From UBA8886 sp002731655 (GTDB taxonomy: Archaea; Thermoplasmatota; Poseidoniia; MGIII; CG-Epi1): 64,000 bases of DNA. Where the stretch lies: NCBI GenBank assembly GCA_030754655.1, contig JASLZX010000003.1, forward strand, positions 1-64,000, given 5' to 3'. The notes under the pieces are model-generated. The model saw only the letters and a program-made list of their open reading frames with translations. It was not told where the DNA came from and did no database searches. The translations under genes and the position numbers were made by a program. Shown here one piece after another: positions 1 through 8,762 of the stretch (position 1 is the stretch's first letter; each line of letters starts with the position of its first letter).

Positions 1-2
1 CA

Positions 3-929
3 TGCGGCGGAATTCTGCCTGAAATTACCGAGGAACTCATCGAGGATGTGTTCGGCGCTACGCTGCCACCCGAAGTGCTGGCAGAGCAATGGGAGCTTCG
101 CCTGCGCTACACCCCCCCGAGCGGCGAGGCGAACGGCGGACGCGTGCGGGGGAGTCGCCTGCTCAACGTGAAGCGAGACCATTTCGACCAGTGGCTGCGC
201 GACCGTGCGGCGCTCGCAGGCGCGATCGTGCGACAAAACGCGCGGGTTTCAAACGTAGAGGCGGACGGCGGGTTCAGCGTCAGCTACAGCCAGCGCGGCG
301 AGGAGCGGCGGGCAACGGCTGCGCGACTGGTAGGTGCCGACGGGGTCCATTCACTGGTTCGGCGGCGGCTCGCGCCCGACGCGGTCGCGCCAAAGATGCT
401 CGTCGGTCAGCGACTTGTGCAGGTTGCCGGTGAATTGCCGGCCGACTTTCACTGTGTTTTTGCCGGGATGCTCAGCCCGTTCTACGCCTACAGCGTGCCG
501 AAAGGCGGACTGCTCAAAATCGGAAGCGGGATGATTGAGGAGGAACGGACCGACCTGATGCCGTCACTCGATCGCTTCAGCAAATGGCTCGAGCAGAACG
601 GCGTGGCCGACATCGGCAAAGTCGTCCAGCAGGAGGGCTGGGCAATCCCCTTCGGGGAACAGCAGCTCGACGCTGCGGGTGCGCTGCTGGTTGGCGACGC
701 TGCGGGACTCTGCAACCCGCTCTCTGGGGAAGGCATCCGGCTGGCTATCGAGAGCGGGCAGCTAGCGGCCGAATCGATTATCGAGGCAGGTGTACGGTCG
801 CCCGTACCGGACTACCGCGACGGTGTCGCCGGAATCGCGCAGATGGTGGCCGCGCTGCATCGTGTCGTGCTCACCACTGACGACGATGCACGCGAGCAAT
901 TTGTCGCCGCCGAACTTGCCCGCCCATAA
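3..929 (+). CDS. Geranylgeranyl reductase family FAD-dependent oxidoreductase, 5' truncated
   Basis: The frame is open from base 3, so the gene starts upstream of the window. The first visible residues, CGGILP, match the Cys-Gly-Gly-Leu-Pro motif of the geranylgeranyl reductase family, so the N-terminal FAD dinucleotide fold is missing only because of the cut. Further along are YAYSVPKGG (the family's aromatic YxWxFPK-type stretch) and GDAAGLCNPLSGEGI near bases 694-738, the second FAD-binding motif. The family saturates double bonds of geranylgeranyl chains of archaeal lipids or related isoprenoids. The exact substrate cannot be told from this fragment. Confidence 0.85.
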   Translation, partial: CGGILPEITEELIEDVFGATLPPEVLAEQWELRLRYTPPSGEANGGRVRGSRLLNVKRDHFDQWLRDRAALAGAIVRQNARVSNVEADGGFSVSYSQRGEERRATAARLVGADGVHSLVRRRLAPDAVAPKMLVGQRLVQVAGELPADFHCVFAGMLSPFYAYSVPKGGLLKIGSGMIEEERTDLMPSLDRFSKWLEQNGVADIGKVVQQEGWAIPFGEQQLDAAGALLVGDAAGLCNPLSGEGIRLAIESGQLAAESIIEAGVRSPVPDYRDGVAGIAQMVAALHRVVLTTDDDAREQFVAAELARP

Positions 930-964
930 CAACGCGTTCTTTAACCGGCGCAGGCTCCCGCGGC

Positions 965-2191
965 GTGGCCCATATCGTGATGCTGCGCACCCGCCTCACC
1001 AGCGGCGCACAGCCCGAGCCGGTTGTCGCCGACACCGCCGCTTCGCTCGCCGCGCTTGGGCACAAGGTAACGCTGCTGGCGTGGGACCGCGACAGCGACA
1101 GCGACAACGAGTCGCAGGCCGAGTGGGGGCGCATCATCCGCTACCGGCGCGCCTGCCCGCTCAACGCACCGCTGGCGTTCGCGCGCGAGCTGCCGCGCTT
1201 CTGGTGCTGGTGCCTGCGGCAGATGTTGACCTTGCGAGGCGACCTCGTGATTCACGCGCACGACCTCGACACGCTGCCGCTCGGCCTGTTCACAGCGCGG
1301 CTGCTGCGCTCGCCGCTGGTCTACGACTGCCACGAGAATTATCCGGCGCTGGTCGAGGGTGCCGTCTCGCATCGGGCGACGCTTCGGCTGCACCGGCTCG
1401 AGGCACGACTACTGCGTCACTGCGACGGCGTGCTGGCGGCCGGTCCACAAGGCTTCGCACGACTTACTGCAATGCGACGGGAGGGGCGCGGCGCGCCGTT
1501 CAGCGCACCGCTGGAGGAAGCGCTCGCAGTCCTGCAACTGCCGCAGTCGGAGCTGGTCCGTGACGGTGTGGCGCTGGTCGGCAACCTGAAACGACTGGAG
1601 GATTATCCCGCTGCGGCGGTCGCGGCACGGAAACCCGGAAAACAGCTAAAAATTATTTATATAGGTGTTCTCGAGAAACGACCGTCACGCGGAATCCTCG
1701 AAACAGCGCTCGCGGTCGAGGGGCTGCGCGACGTCGAGTTCCAGATTGGCGGCTTCGGGACGCTGGTGCCGCAGCTGGAGCGCCTCTGCCAGCGGCTACG
1801 CAACACCTGCTACCTCGGCCCGGTCCCGCCGGACGACATCGCGTGGCTCACGCTGGAGGCCGACGCGGTGCTGATGGCACTCGACCCGGCCAACCTCAAC
1901 AGCCGGCTCAGTGCGCCCAACAAGCTGTTCGAGGCGATGTGCGCCGGCGTGCCGGTCATCACCTGCCGCGAGCTGCTGATGGGGCATTTCGTTACCGACG
2001 AGGGAATCGGTGCCACCTTCGCGTGGGGCGACTGGCGGGCGCTGCGGCGCAGCGCCCGCGAGCTGCGTGACTCGCCGGCGGAGCGCAGCGCGATGGGGCG
2101 CCGCGGACGCGCGCTGGCCGAGTCGGGGTTCCACTGGGGCGCGGCGGCCGAGCGGCTGGCGCGGCTCTATGACTCGGTGCTGAAACGGTAG
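965..2191 (+). CDS. Glycosyltransferase, GT4-like (GT-B fold)
   Basis: This 408-residue protein has an N-terminal Rossmann half (HIVMLRTRLTSG) and a C-terminal half with IYIGVLEKR, YLGPVPPDDIAWL and PNKLFEAMCAGVPVI, the nucleotide-sugar-binding region of GT4 enzymes. It probably transfers a sugar from an activated donor to a lipid or glycan at the cytoplasmic membrane face. Donor and acceptor are unknown. The GTG start is supported by the box TCTTTAAC at 938-945, about 24 bases upstream, and by the lack of a ribosome-binding site. Its 3' end overlaps the convergent ATP-grasp gene by 25 bases. Confidence 0.8.
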   Translation: MAHIVMLRTRLTSGAQPEPVVADTAASLAALGHKVTLLAWDRDSDSDNESQAEWGRIIRYRRACPLNAPLAFARELPRFWCWCLRQMLTLRGDLVIHAHDLDTLPLGLFTARLLRSPLVYDCHENYPALVEGAVSHRATLRLHRLEARLLRHCDGVLAAGPQGFARLTAMRREGRGAPFSAPLEEALAVLQLPQSELVRDGVALVGNLKRLEDYPAAAVAARKPGKQLKIIYIGVLEKRPSRGILETALAVEGLRDVEFQIGGFGTLVPQLERLCQRLRNTCYLGPVPPDDIAWLTLEADAVLMALDPANLNSRLSAPNKLFEAMCAGVPVITCRELLMGHFVTDEGIGATFAWGDWRALRRSARELRDSPAERSAMGRRGRALAESGFHWGAAAERLARLYDSVLKR

Positions 2192-3201
2192 TTATCGAGC
2201 TCCGCTTCGGGGATGATGACTGGCTCGGCATCGACCTGTCGGATTTCGAGCATCCCCGCCTGCGGCGCGTCGAATTGCGACATTTGCGGCCGGCGCCCTT
2301 CAACTAGCTCGACAATCGCGGCGGCGAAGTTGGCGCCGGCGCCGGTGTAGAGCCAGGGACGCGCCGCGAAGCGGGCGTTGATTTCAGTAACAAGCGGGTT
2401 GCCATCGCGGTCCTCACGCAGGTCGACCGAGACCGCGCCCGAGCCATCGAGCCGCTCGCAAATGGCGGTGCCGATTACGTTGAGCCGCTCATCGTGGAGC
2501 GTGCGGCCGGTGCGGATGTTGCCGGTGATGCCGGAGACCGCCGCGGCTGCCATCAAGTAGTCGAGCCGCTCCGACGAGCCGGAGGCGACCAACTCGCCTT
2601 CCCACAGGATGCCGGTCCAGTTGAAATTGCGGCCTGGCAGGTATTCCTGCGCCAGCCACTTCCAGCGCCGCTCGCGCCAGTAATGCAGCCACGCCGTCGC
2701 CTCGTCCAGCTCGCGCACCAGGATTGACCCACGGCCGCCCGCGCCCGACGCGGCGCGCAGCCAGAGCGGCGGCTCCAGCTTCTCGAAGGCGCGCGCGAGG
2801 TCCAATGCGGTGCGCACCGCCAGCGTGTGTGGCGTCGCCGCCAGCCCATCGAGGAACTTGACCGTGCGCCCTTTGTCAAGGAAGGTCGCGACAAGCGATT
2901 CCGGCAGCGCGAAGAGCGGCGCCGCGAGGCGGTCGCGCTGCGGTGAAACCAGCCCCAGCTCGCCGTCCGGATTGCAGAGCACCAACCCGATGCCCTCGTC
3001 GGCGATAATCGCGTTGAGCGCGTCGTAGTAGCCGGGGTCGCGCGCCGGCGGCGCGGGGTGGACCGCGTCGGCGACCTGCCGCCCGATGAGCAGGTTGCGT
3101 GGGTCCATGTCGATACCGACGACCGCATGCCCTGCCTGACGCAGGCTGCGCGCCAGGTCCATGCCGATATTTCCGCCGATGCCGGTGACCAGGACCCTCA
3201 T
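2167..3201 (-). CDS. ATP-grasp protein, carbamoyl-phosphate-synthase-like
   Basis: The 344 residues start with a Rossmann-type segment (VLVTGIGGNIGMDLARSL). An ATP-grasp domain follows, with the flexible glycine-rich loop SGAGGRGSILV near residue 155 and the metal-binding E-I-N-A-R near residue 272. Stand-alone proteins of this layout ligate a carboxylate to an amine or thiol using ATP, and they often sit in cell-surface polysaccharide loci. The convergent glycosyltransferase next door fits that setting. The substrate is not predictable. An AT-rich box (TACTTAATACC on the minus strand, about 3222-3231) lies about 25 bases before the ATG, as for a leaderless mRNA. Confidence 0.75.
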   Translation of the reverse strand: MRVLVTGIGGNIGMDLARSLRQAGHAVVGIDMDPRNLLIGRQVADAVHPAPPARDPGYYDALNAIIADEGIGLVLCNPDGELGLVSPQRDRLAAPLFALPESLVATFLDKGRTVKFLDGLAATPHTLAVRTALDLARAFEKLEPPLWLRAASGAGGRGSILVRELDEATAWLHYWRERRWKWLAQEYLPGRNFNWTGILWEGELVASGSSERLDYLMAAAAVSGITGNIRTGRTLHDERLNVIGTAICERLDGSGAVSVDLREDRDGNPLVTEINARFAARPWLYTGAGANFAAAIVELVEGRRPQMSQFDAPQAGMLEIRQVDAEPVIIPEAELDNYRFSTES

Positions 3202-3288
3202 CGGCCGCGCACGCTTGGGGCGGTATTAAGTATTGAAGTCCAGCAGCTGATGATGCCCGAGTGGAGCGAGGGCAGAACCCAAGTTGCG

Positions 3289-4737
3289 CTAGTTGAAATC
3301 AAGCACTTGCGTCTCGAAGCTCTGCAGGTTGACCGCGATGGCGCGGTTGGGGTCGGGCTGGAACCCCATCATGCGCTGGAAGTCGGTCTGCGACTGCCAC
3401 GTTCCCGGGTTGAGCAGCAGCATCCCCCGATGCCGCTCGACCCCGCACGAGTGGACGTGGCCGGTGACGAAGATATCGGGCATCTCGCGAATCAGCATAT
3501 GATCCTGGTCCTCGGGCGCGAGCGGGGTCTTGCTGCCATAAATCGGCGCAAGGTGGCGGCGCAGCAGCAGCTCCTTCATCATCAGTATCGGCTTGTCGTA
3601 AGTCAGGTCGCGCAGGCTCACCAGGTCGTCGAACGACTTGCCGTGGTAGCAGAGCACGTTGACCCCGGCCAGGTCGAGCTGCGCCGGGTTAGCGGTAAAG
3701 GTGACGCCAGGCGGGTAGCGCTCCTGCACGCGCCCCGGCAGCGGCAGCTGCGGCTCCATCAACCGCACCGCGTCGTGGTTGCCCGGCAAGATGATGATCT
3801 GGATGTCGGTCGGCAGCTTCTCGAGCTCGCGCTGCATCACTGCATACTGCTCCCAGACGTCGGTAATCTCCAGCTCCGCTTCCTGCCCGGGGTAGGAGTC
3901 AATGCCGTCAACCACGTCGCCCGCCAGCACCAGGTAGCCCGGGCGCGGAATCCACTCGCGATGGTAGTCGACGTCGCCATTCAGCCACGCCACGAAGCGG
4001 TCCCACTGCGCCTGCTGGAAGGTGTTGCTGCCGATATGCAGGTCGGAGATGAAGAGCGCGGTCCACGGCTCCGCGGCGCGTCCCGGCTCGCGGGCGCGAC
4101 CCTGATAGGGGCGTACGATGGGGCCATTGGCGAACAGCATGTCACCGCGCCGGCTCAACCGCCCCGAAATCCCGATGACTTCGTCGTGGAGCAGATTGTG
4201 GCTCGCCTCGTCCGCCTCTCCAAACATCACCGCCAGGCGGCCGTCCGGATCCTCCAGCACCGCACGCACGCGGCCGCCCTGCAGCTGCCGCACTTCGGCG
4301 ACCATCCCGACCACCGTGCTCTCGCCGTCGGGGTCGACCTGCCGCAGCCCACTCGCGTCGCGCATCGCCGGGTCGCGTCGCACCAGTCGCGCCAGCGTGC
4401 GGAAGCGGTCGTTGAAGAGCGCAACGTAACTCTGCAATTGACCGTCGGCGCGGGTGCGTCCGATTTGCCGCTGGATGATAACCGGTGGCAGCGCACCGGT
4501 CGCCTCGCAGACAATCGGCGTCGGCTCCTCCGGTTCGGGGATGAGGTCGCCGAGGCCGAGGAAAAGCTGCGGCGAATCGAGCGCTAGCAACGACTGCTCG
4601 AGCCAGCCGAGGCCGTTGGGATGCGCGACGACGCGCTCAACCAGTTCCGGCGACGGTAGCATGTTGCGCTGCGAAAGCCATGCTACCACCTCCTGCTCGT
4701 CCGCGGTCAAGTTCACGCCTAATGGGGGAGCCGGCAA
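3289..4737 (-). CDS. polB: DNA polymerase D small subunit DP1 (proofreading exonuclease)
   Basis: DP1 is the Mre11-like 3'-5' exonuclease and partner of the PolD catalytic subunit DP2, the replicative polymerase of many archaea. A central OB-fold (about residues 130-215) precedes a calcineurin-like phosphoesterase with every metal motif visible: SDLHIGS (~231), GDVVDG (~274), GNHD (~320), CYHGKSFDD (~363) and TGHVHS (~427). At 482 residues it lacks the long N-terminal extension of the Pyrococcus protein. The start drawn is TTG at 4737; GTG at 4716 is an alternative with a weak TATA-like stretch about 25 bases upstream. DP2 is not in the window. Confidence 0.93.
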   Translation of the reverse strand: MPAPPLGVNLTADEQEVVAWLSQRNMLPSPELVERVVAHPNGLGWLEQSLLALDSPQLFLGLGDLIPEPEEPTPIVCEATGALPPVIIQRQIGRTRADGQLQSYVALFNDRFRTLARLVRRDPAMRDASGLRQVDPDGESTVVGMVAEVRQLQGGRVRAVLEDPDGRLAVMFGEADEASHNLLHDEVIGISGRLSRRGDMLFANGPIVRPYQGRAREPGRAAEPWTALFISDLHIGSNTFQQAQWDRFVAWLNGDVDYHREWIPRPGYLVLAGDVVDGIDSYPGQEAELEITDVWEQYAVMQRELEKLPTDIQIIILPGNHDAVRLMEPQLPLPGRVQERYPPGVTFTANPAQLDLAGVNVLCYHGKSFDDLVSLRDLTYDKPILMMKELLLRRHLAPIYGSKTPLAPEDQDHMLIREMPDIFVTGHVHSCGVERHRGMLLLNPGTWQSQTDFQRMMGFQPDPNRAIAVNLQSFETQVLDFN

Positions 4738-4775
4738 AACAGTTGCCCCTTTTTCCCCGACGCGGCTGGCGCACC

Positions 4776-5162
4776 ATGACTCCCCTCGAAATCGTCGGCC
4801 TGCTACTGCTGGCGCTGCTCGCCGGCGCGATGTGGCGCGAAGTGGTGTGGCGGCTGCGGAAGCGGCAGCTGGAGCAGGCGGCCATCAGCCGCTCGCGCAG
4901 CGTGCTGGGCGGCCAGTTCGCCGAGCAGCTGGCGCCGTTCCTGCCCGACTTCCCTGCCGACCCGACCGAGGCGCGCTTCCTTGGCAGCCCGGTCGACCTG
5001 GTTGTCTTCCCCGGCCTCGCCGAGGGCAATCCGCGCGAAATTGTCTTCGTCGAAGTCAAGTCGGGCAACGCGCGGCCGACCGCGGTCCAGCGGCGGCTCG
5101 AGGCGCTTGTCACGGAGGGGCGCGTGCACTGGAAATTGCTCCGCGTCAACCTCCCCCGCTGA
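4776..5162 (+). CDS. COG4741-type predicted membrane-anchored endonuclease (Holliday-junction-resolvase-like)
   Basis: From the ATG at 4776 the protein has 128 residues: one N-terminal membrane helix (LEIVGLLLLALLAGAMW), a basic linker, then LGGQFAEQLAPFLPDFP, GSPVDLVVF and EIVFVEVKSG, followed by QRRLEALVTEGRVHWKLLRV. The Asp and Glu-x-Lys pattern is that of the PD-(D/E)xK nuclease fold, and the overall sequence matches COG4741, distant relatives of archaeal Holliday junction resolvases. The biological substrate is unknown. It is divergent from DP1 and lies just upstream of orc1/cdc6. An earlier in-frame ATG at 4722 would overlap the DP1 start and is less likely. Confidence 0.75.
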   Translation: MTPLEIVGLLLLALLAGAMWREVVWRLRKRQLEQAAISRSRSVLGGQFAEQLAPFLPDFPADPTEARFLGSPVDLVVFPGLAEGNPREIVFVEVKSGNARPTAVQRRLEALVTEGRVHWKLLRVNLPR

Positions 5163-5336
5163 AGCCCTCGGAACCGCGCGGCGGGTGGTATTTAGTCGCG
5201 CTCCGCCTGCGCCCCGGGCAGCCGGCAACGGCGGCAAGAGGGGGGTTAAAAATCAGCCTCTCGCGCCGCGCCGGTCCGCAGCGTTTATACGCGGACTGCT
5301 ATACCTACGGCCCCGCGGTTGAGCGGGTTCCCACTA
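5163..5336. other. Intergenic region before orc1/cdc6; possible replication origin
   Basis: This 174-base spacer is among the longest gene-free stretches in the window. It holds an AT-rich patch (GGTTAAAAATC, about 5245-5255) flanked by an AGAGG/CCTCT inverted repeat, and TTTATAC at 5284-5290, a plausible TATA box for the next gene. Archaeal origins commonly lie beside orc1/cdc6, and DP1 is also adjacent. I could not find a clear origin recognition box, so the origin call rests on context alone. Confidence 0.3.
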
Positions 5337-6605
5337 ATGCAGTCAGCGCAAGCTTCCCGTAACGTTTTTGACGCCCTCACGGGCGAAGGACGCATATTCC
5401 GCAACCGCGGCGTGCTCTCCTCGGACTACGTCCCAGAGGACTTCCCGCACCGCAACGACGAGATAGACCAGGTGGCGCATATCCTGCGCCCCGCCCTCGA
5501 AGGTTCGCGGCCGAGCAACATCCTAATTTACGGGCAGACCGGCACTGGCAAGACCGCGGTCGCCAAGTATATCTGCGACCAGCTGAAGGACAAGGTCACC
5601 GCTAACGGGGGGGCTATCCACACCGCGCACATCAACTGCAAGCGGGTCAACACGCCCTATGGCATCCTCGCCAATATCGGGCAGACCTACACCACCAACT
5701 GGGAGGACTCGATTCCGCACACCGGCTGGCGACTGGAGCAGGTCTACGCGGCGCTCTGCCGCAAGGCGGAGGAGGCGGGCGGCATCGCGCTGGTGGTGCT
5801 CGATGAAGTCGACGCACTGGTGAAGAAATCGGGCGACGAGGTGCTCTACCACCTCACCGGCATCAACGCCGACCTCGGCAACGCGCGCATGTCGCTCATC
5901 GGCATCTCGAACGACACCAAGTTCACCACCTTCCTGGACCCGCGCGTCAAGTCGCGGCTCGGCGAGGAGTCGCTGACCTTTCCCCCTTACAACGCGCTGC
6001 AATTGCGCGACATCCTCGACCAGCGCGCTGGGCAGGCATTCCACGAAGGAGCGCTCGACCCGCAGGTCCTCTCGCTCTGCGCCGGCCGCGCCGCGCAGGA
6101 GCACGGCGACGCCCGCAAGGCGCTCGACCTGCTGCGCATCGCGGCCGAGATGGCCGAGCGCGACGGCTTGCGGCAGGTGACGGTCGACTACGTCAACCGC
6201 GCCGAGAGCATGATGGAGCAGGACCAAGTACGCAAGATGGTGCTCCAGCTGCCGCTCCAGCACAAGGCGGTGCTCGCGTCGATAATCGCTAACGAGTCGC
6301 AGTCGCGGCTCGACCGGCAGACCACCGGCGACGTCTACGACACCTACTACCGCATATGCAACCGCTTCGAACTCGACGCGCTGACGCAGCGCCGCATCGG
6401 CGGCATCATTTCCGAGCTGGACATGCAGGGCGTCATCTCAGCGCGCGTCGCCAGCCTCGGCCGCCACGGCCGCACCCGCTTCATCTCGACCGCGGTGCCA
6501 TTCAGCGAACTCCAGCCGATTATCAGCGACGACTCTTTCATGTCGAGCGCGCTCGACCTCGCCGCCGACGGCCACTTCGCGCAGCCGCAGCTACGGCTGA
6601 TGTAG
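5337..6605 (+). CDS. cdc6: Orc1/Cdc6 origin-recognition and helicase-loading AAA+ ATPase
   Basis: Orc1/Cdc6 binds origin repeats and recruits the MCM helicase. The 422-residue protein shows Walker A (GQTGTGKTAVAK, near residue 66), Walker B (ALVVLDEVDALV), sensor 1 (LIGISNDTKF), the RVKSRLGEE stretch, and sensor 2 (GDARKALDLLR). A C-terminal winged helix follows, with LTQRRIGGIISELDMQGVI. The start is ATG 5337; an in-frame TTG at 5319 is closer to the TTTATAC box and cannot be excluded. It lies downstream of the DP1/nuclease pair in the same replication cluster. Confidence 0.95.
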   Translation: MQSAQASRNVFDALTGEGRIFRNRGVLSSDYVPEDFPHRNDEIDQVAHILRPALEGSRPSNILIYGQTGTGKTAVAKYICDQLKDKVTANGGAIHTAHINCKRVNTPYGILANIGQTYTTNWEDSIPHTGWRLEQVYAALCRKAEEAGGIALVVLDEVDALVKKSGDEVLYHLTGINADLGNARMSLIGISNDTKFTTFLDPRVKSRLGEESLTFPPYNALQLRDILDQRAGQAFHEGALDPQVLSLCAGRAAQEHGDARKALDLLRIAAEMAERDGLRQVTVDYVNRAESMMEQDQVRKMVLQLPLQHKAVLASIIANESQSRLDRQTTGDVYDTYYRICNRFELDALTQRRIGGIISELDMQGVISARVASLGRHGRTRFISTAVPFSELQPIISDDSFMSSALDLAADGHFAQPQLRLM

Positions 6606-6609
6606 CGCT

Positions 6610-7146
6610 TCAGTCGCGCTCTTTCCAGCCCGCGGCCCAGCCCTGCTCCCAGCCGGCAACCCATGCTGCCTTCAGTCCCGCCTCACGCGCGGCCGCCTGC
6701 GCCTGCTGCAATATGTCGTCGCGCTGCTCGCGTGAAACTTGCGGCAGCCGCATCGGCTGCCGCAAGCCGTGGATAGCGACCAGCAGCGCGCCAACACCAC
6801 CGAGCGCCGCCACTCCCGCGACCGCTGCCGAGGCGGCGAGCCATGCCGCTAGCGCCAGTAGCAGCGCGGACGCCAGCGTCAGCCATGGCAGCGTGCGCGA
6901 ACGCCGCTGCGGCGTGACCAACGCGGCCAGTCGCTCCGCCTCCCCGCGTGCGGCGGCGGTCGCCGCCTCGGCCTCGCGCCATGCGGCGCCGGTCGCCGCC
7001 CGCTGAAGCGCGTCGCGGTCCGCCCCCGCCTCGGCCGCGAGCGCCGCCGCACGGCCGTCCGCCTCGCCCTCGTCGAAGCGCGCCTGCTTCTGCGCCATGC
7101 CGCGCGCCTTGTTCATCCCGTAGCGCGCCCACGCCTGCTTGCCCAC
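6610..7146 (-). CDS. Hypothetical Ala-rich coiled-coil protein with a central membrane hairpin
   Basis: I do not recognise a family. The 178 residues form an Ala/Arg/Glu-rich helical N-terminus (about 1-80), two adjacent hydrophobic segments (LPWLTLASALLLALAAWLAA and a Val/Ala/Gly stretch, about 87-125), and a soluble tail with Trp-rich repeats (AWVAGWEQGWAAGWKERD). A box GATTTAGCC on the minus strand, about 23 bases before the GTG start at 7146, supports expression. Another frame on the same strand is also open here, so composition alone is weak evidence. The box and the hydrophobic pattern favour this frame. Confidence 0.55.
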   Translation of the reverse strand: MGKQAWARYGMNKARGMAQKQARFDEGEADGRAAALAAEAGADRDALQRAATGAAWREAEAATAAARGEAERLAALVTPQRRSRTLPWLTLASALLLALAAWLAASAAVAGVAALGGVGALLVAIHGLRQPMRLPQVSREQRDDILQQAQAAAREAGLKAAWVAGWEQGWAAGWKERD

Positions 7147-7192
7147 GGTGGTGCAGTGGACGGCGGCTAAATCAGTCGCGGTTGTCGGAACG

Positions 7193-8761
7193 CTAGTCGC
7201 GGTAAGTCCCCGGGAAGAATAGCAGCAGGCCGGTGATAATCTCCAGCCTGCCGAGCCACATCAGCAGCGAGAGTACGCTCAACGTGCCGCTCGAGAGGCC
7301 AGCGTAGCTGGTGCCGGGACCGACCGCGCCGAGGCCGGGGCCGACGTTGCTGAGGCACGCAATCGAGGCGGCCATCGCATCGACCAGTCCCCAGCCCGGT
7401 TCGAGGTAGAGCAGCACCAGCGCGCCGGTCAGGAACAGGATGATGTAGATGAAGAAGAAGACAGCGACGTTGCGCACTAGTGTTTCGTCGAGCACCGTGG
7501 CGCCCAGCCGCAGCTTGCGCACCGCACGTGGGTGGACCACGAGAAATAGCTCGCGCCAGAGCGCCTTGAGCATGATTTCGATGCGGATGATCTTGAGGCC
7601 ACCGGTGGTCGAGCCGGCGCAGCCGCCGATGAACATCAGCAGCAGCAGCACGAACTGCGCCGCCACCGCCCAGTTGCCGTAGTCCTGCGAGGTGAAGCCG
7701 GTGCCGGTCAGGATCGAGACCACCTGAAAGAGTGCCGGTCGCAGCGCCTCGCCAAAGGTCCAGCCGTTGCCCCGTAACGGCGCCCAGAGGCCGATGACCA
7801 CCAGCGAAATCGCAATGCCCACGAAGCTGAGGTAGTAGCGGAACTCGCCACTGGTCCAGAGATGCTGCCAGCCCCGCAAAAGCCGCTGTTCGTCGTTGCG
7901 GCGCAAGCTTATGAAAAAGCCGTAAAGCAGAACGAAATTGATGCCAGCCAGCAGCATGAAGGCGATGACGATGCCTTCGACAAGGCCGCTGTCGTAAGCG
8001 CCAATCGAGCCCGCCTGCGGCGAGAAGCCACCAGTCGAGAGGTTGGAGAAGGCAGTGCAGACTGCGTCGTAGAGCGGCAGCTCGCCGACGAAGCGCAGCA
8101 GCATCATTTCGACGACGGTGAGGCCGGCGTAGAGTCCCCACAGCAGCCGCGCCGTCTGTGCCATTTGCGGTTTGACGCGCGTGACGCCGGTTCCCGGCAT
8201 CTCGGCGCGCAGCACCTGGATGCCGCCACCAAGCAGCCGCGACAGCACCACCGTCGCGAGCACGATAATTCCCATCCCGCCCAGCCACTGCGACTGCGAG
8301 CGCCAGAGCAGCAGCGACTTGGGCGCTGCGAAATAGCCGTCGTCGGTGGTGCCGTTGGCGACCGAGGAATCGAAAACGGTCGCGCCGGTGGTCGTCAGCC
8401 CCGAGATTGACTCGAAATACGCCTCAGCCAGCGTCAGGTCGTACACCATCAGCGGCTCACCGTCGCTACTTGCCATGTCGCCCGCCATTACGTAGGGTAT
8501 CGCGCCAAACACGGCGAAGAGCAGCCACGCCACACTCACTAGCGCGAACGCTTCGCGGTCGCGCAGCTCCTCGTCGCTGCGGAACTGGAAGTAGAGCAGC
8601 GACCCGCCACCGACCGAGAGTAGTAGCGGCAGCCCGTAGAGCCACGCCACCTGCTCGCGTGGCTCACCCAGCAGCAGCCCCGCGAACAGCGGCAGCAGGA
8701 AGGTGCTGCCGAACAGCGCCAGCAGCACTCCCAGCAGACTCAGCAGCAGGCGTCCGCGCAT
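7193..8761 (-). CDS. trkH: TrkH/KtrB-family potassium uptake channel subunit
   Basis: The 522-residue membrane protein carries the four pore loops of the TrkH/KtrB superfamily, each with its selectivity-filter glycine: GLTTTGATVF, AFSNLSTGGFSP, ILTGTGFTSQDYG and CLSNVGPGLGAVG. It conducts K+ (sometimes Na+-coupled) across the cytoplasmic membrane under control of a TrkA-type ring. The start at 8761 lies one base after the trkA stop, so the genes are co-transcribed and probably translationally coupled. A longer frame upstream runs into trkA and reads as low-complexity sequence, so it was discarded. Confidence 0.93.
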   Translation of the reverse strand: MRGRLLLSLLGVLLALFGSTFLLPLFAGLLLGEPREQVAWLYGLPLLLSVGGGSLLYFQFRSDEELRDREAFALVSVAWLLFAVFGAIPYVMAGDMASSDGEPLMVYDLTLAEAYFESISGLTTTGATVFDSSVANGTTDDGYFAAPKSLLLWRSQSQWLGGMGIIVLATVVLSRLLGGGIQVLRAEMPGTGVTRVKPQMAQTARLLWGLYAGLTVVEMMLLRFVGELPLYDAVCTAFSNLSTGGFSPQAGSIGAYDSGLVEGIVIAFMLLAGINFVLLYGFFISLRRNDEQRLLRGWQHLWTSGEFRYYLSFVGIAISLVVIGLWAPLRGNGWTFGEALRPALFQVVSILTGTGFTSQDYGNWAVAAQFVLLLLMFIGGCAGSTTGGLKIIRIEIMLKALWRELFLVVHPRAVRKLRLGATVLDETLVRNVAVFFFIYIILFLTGALVLLYLEPGWGLVDAMAASIACLSNVGPGLGAVGPGTSYAGLSSGTLSVLSLLMWLGRLEIITGLLLFFPGTYRD

Positions 8762-8762
8762 G

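Noticed and set aside
3058..4587. A 509-residue plus-strand open frame
   Set aside because: It is antisense to DP1 and to the start of the ATP-grasp gene, has low-complexity His/Arg/Gln-rich sequence and no recognisable motif; it arises from the high GC content.
5163..5336. Canonical origin recognition boxes
   Set aside because: I looked for the TTCCA/TGGAA-type core with a G-rich flank on both strands and found no convincing copy, so the origin is left as a context-based suggestion.
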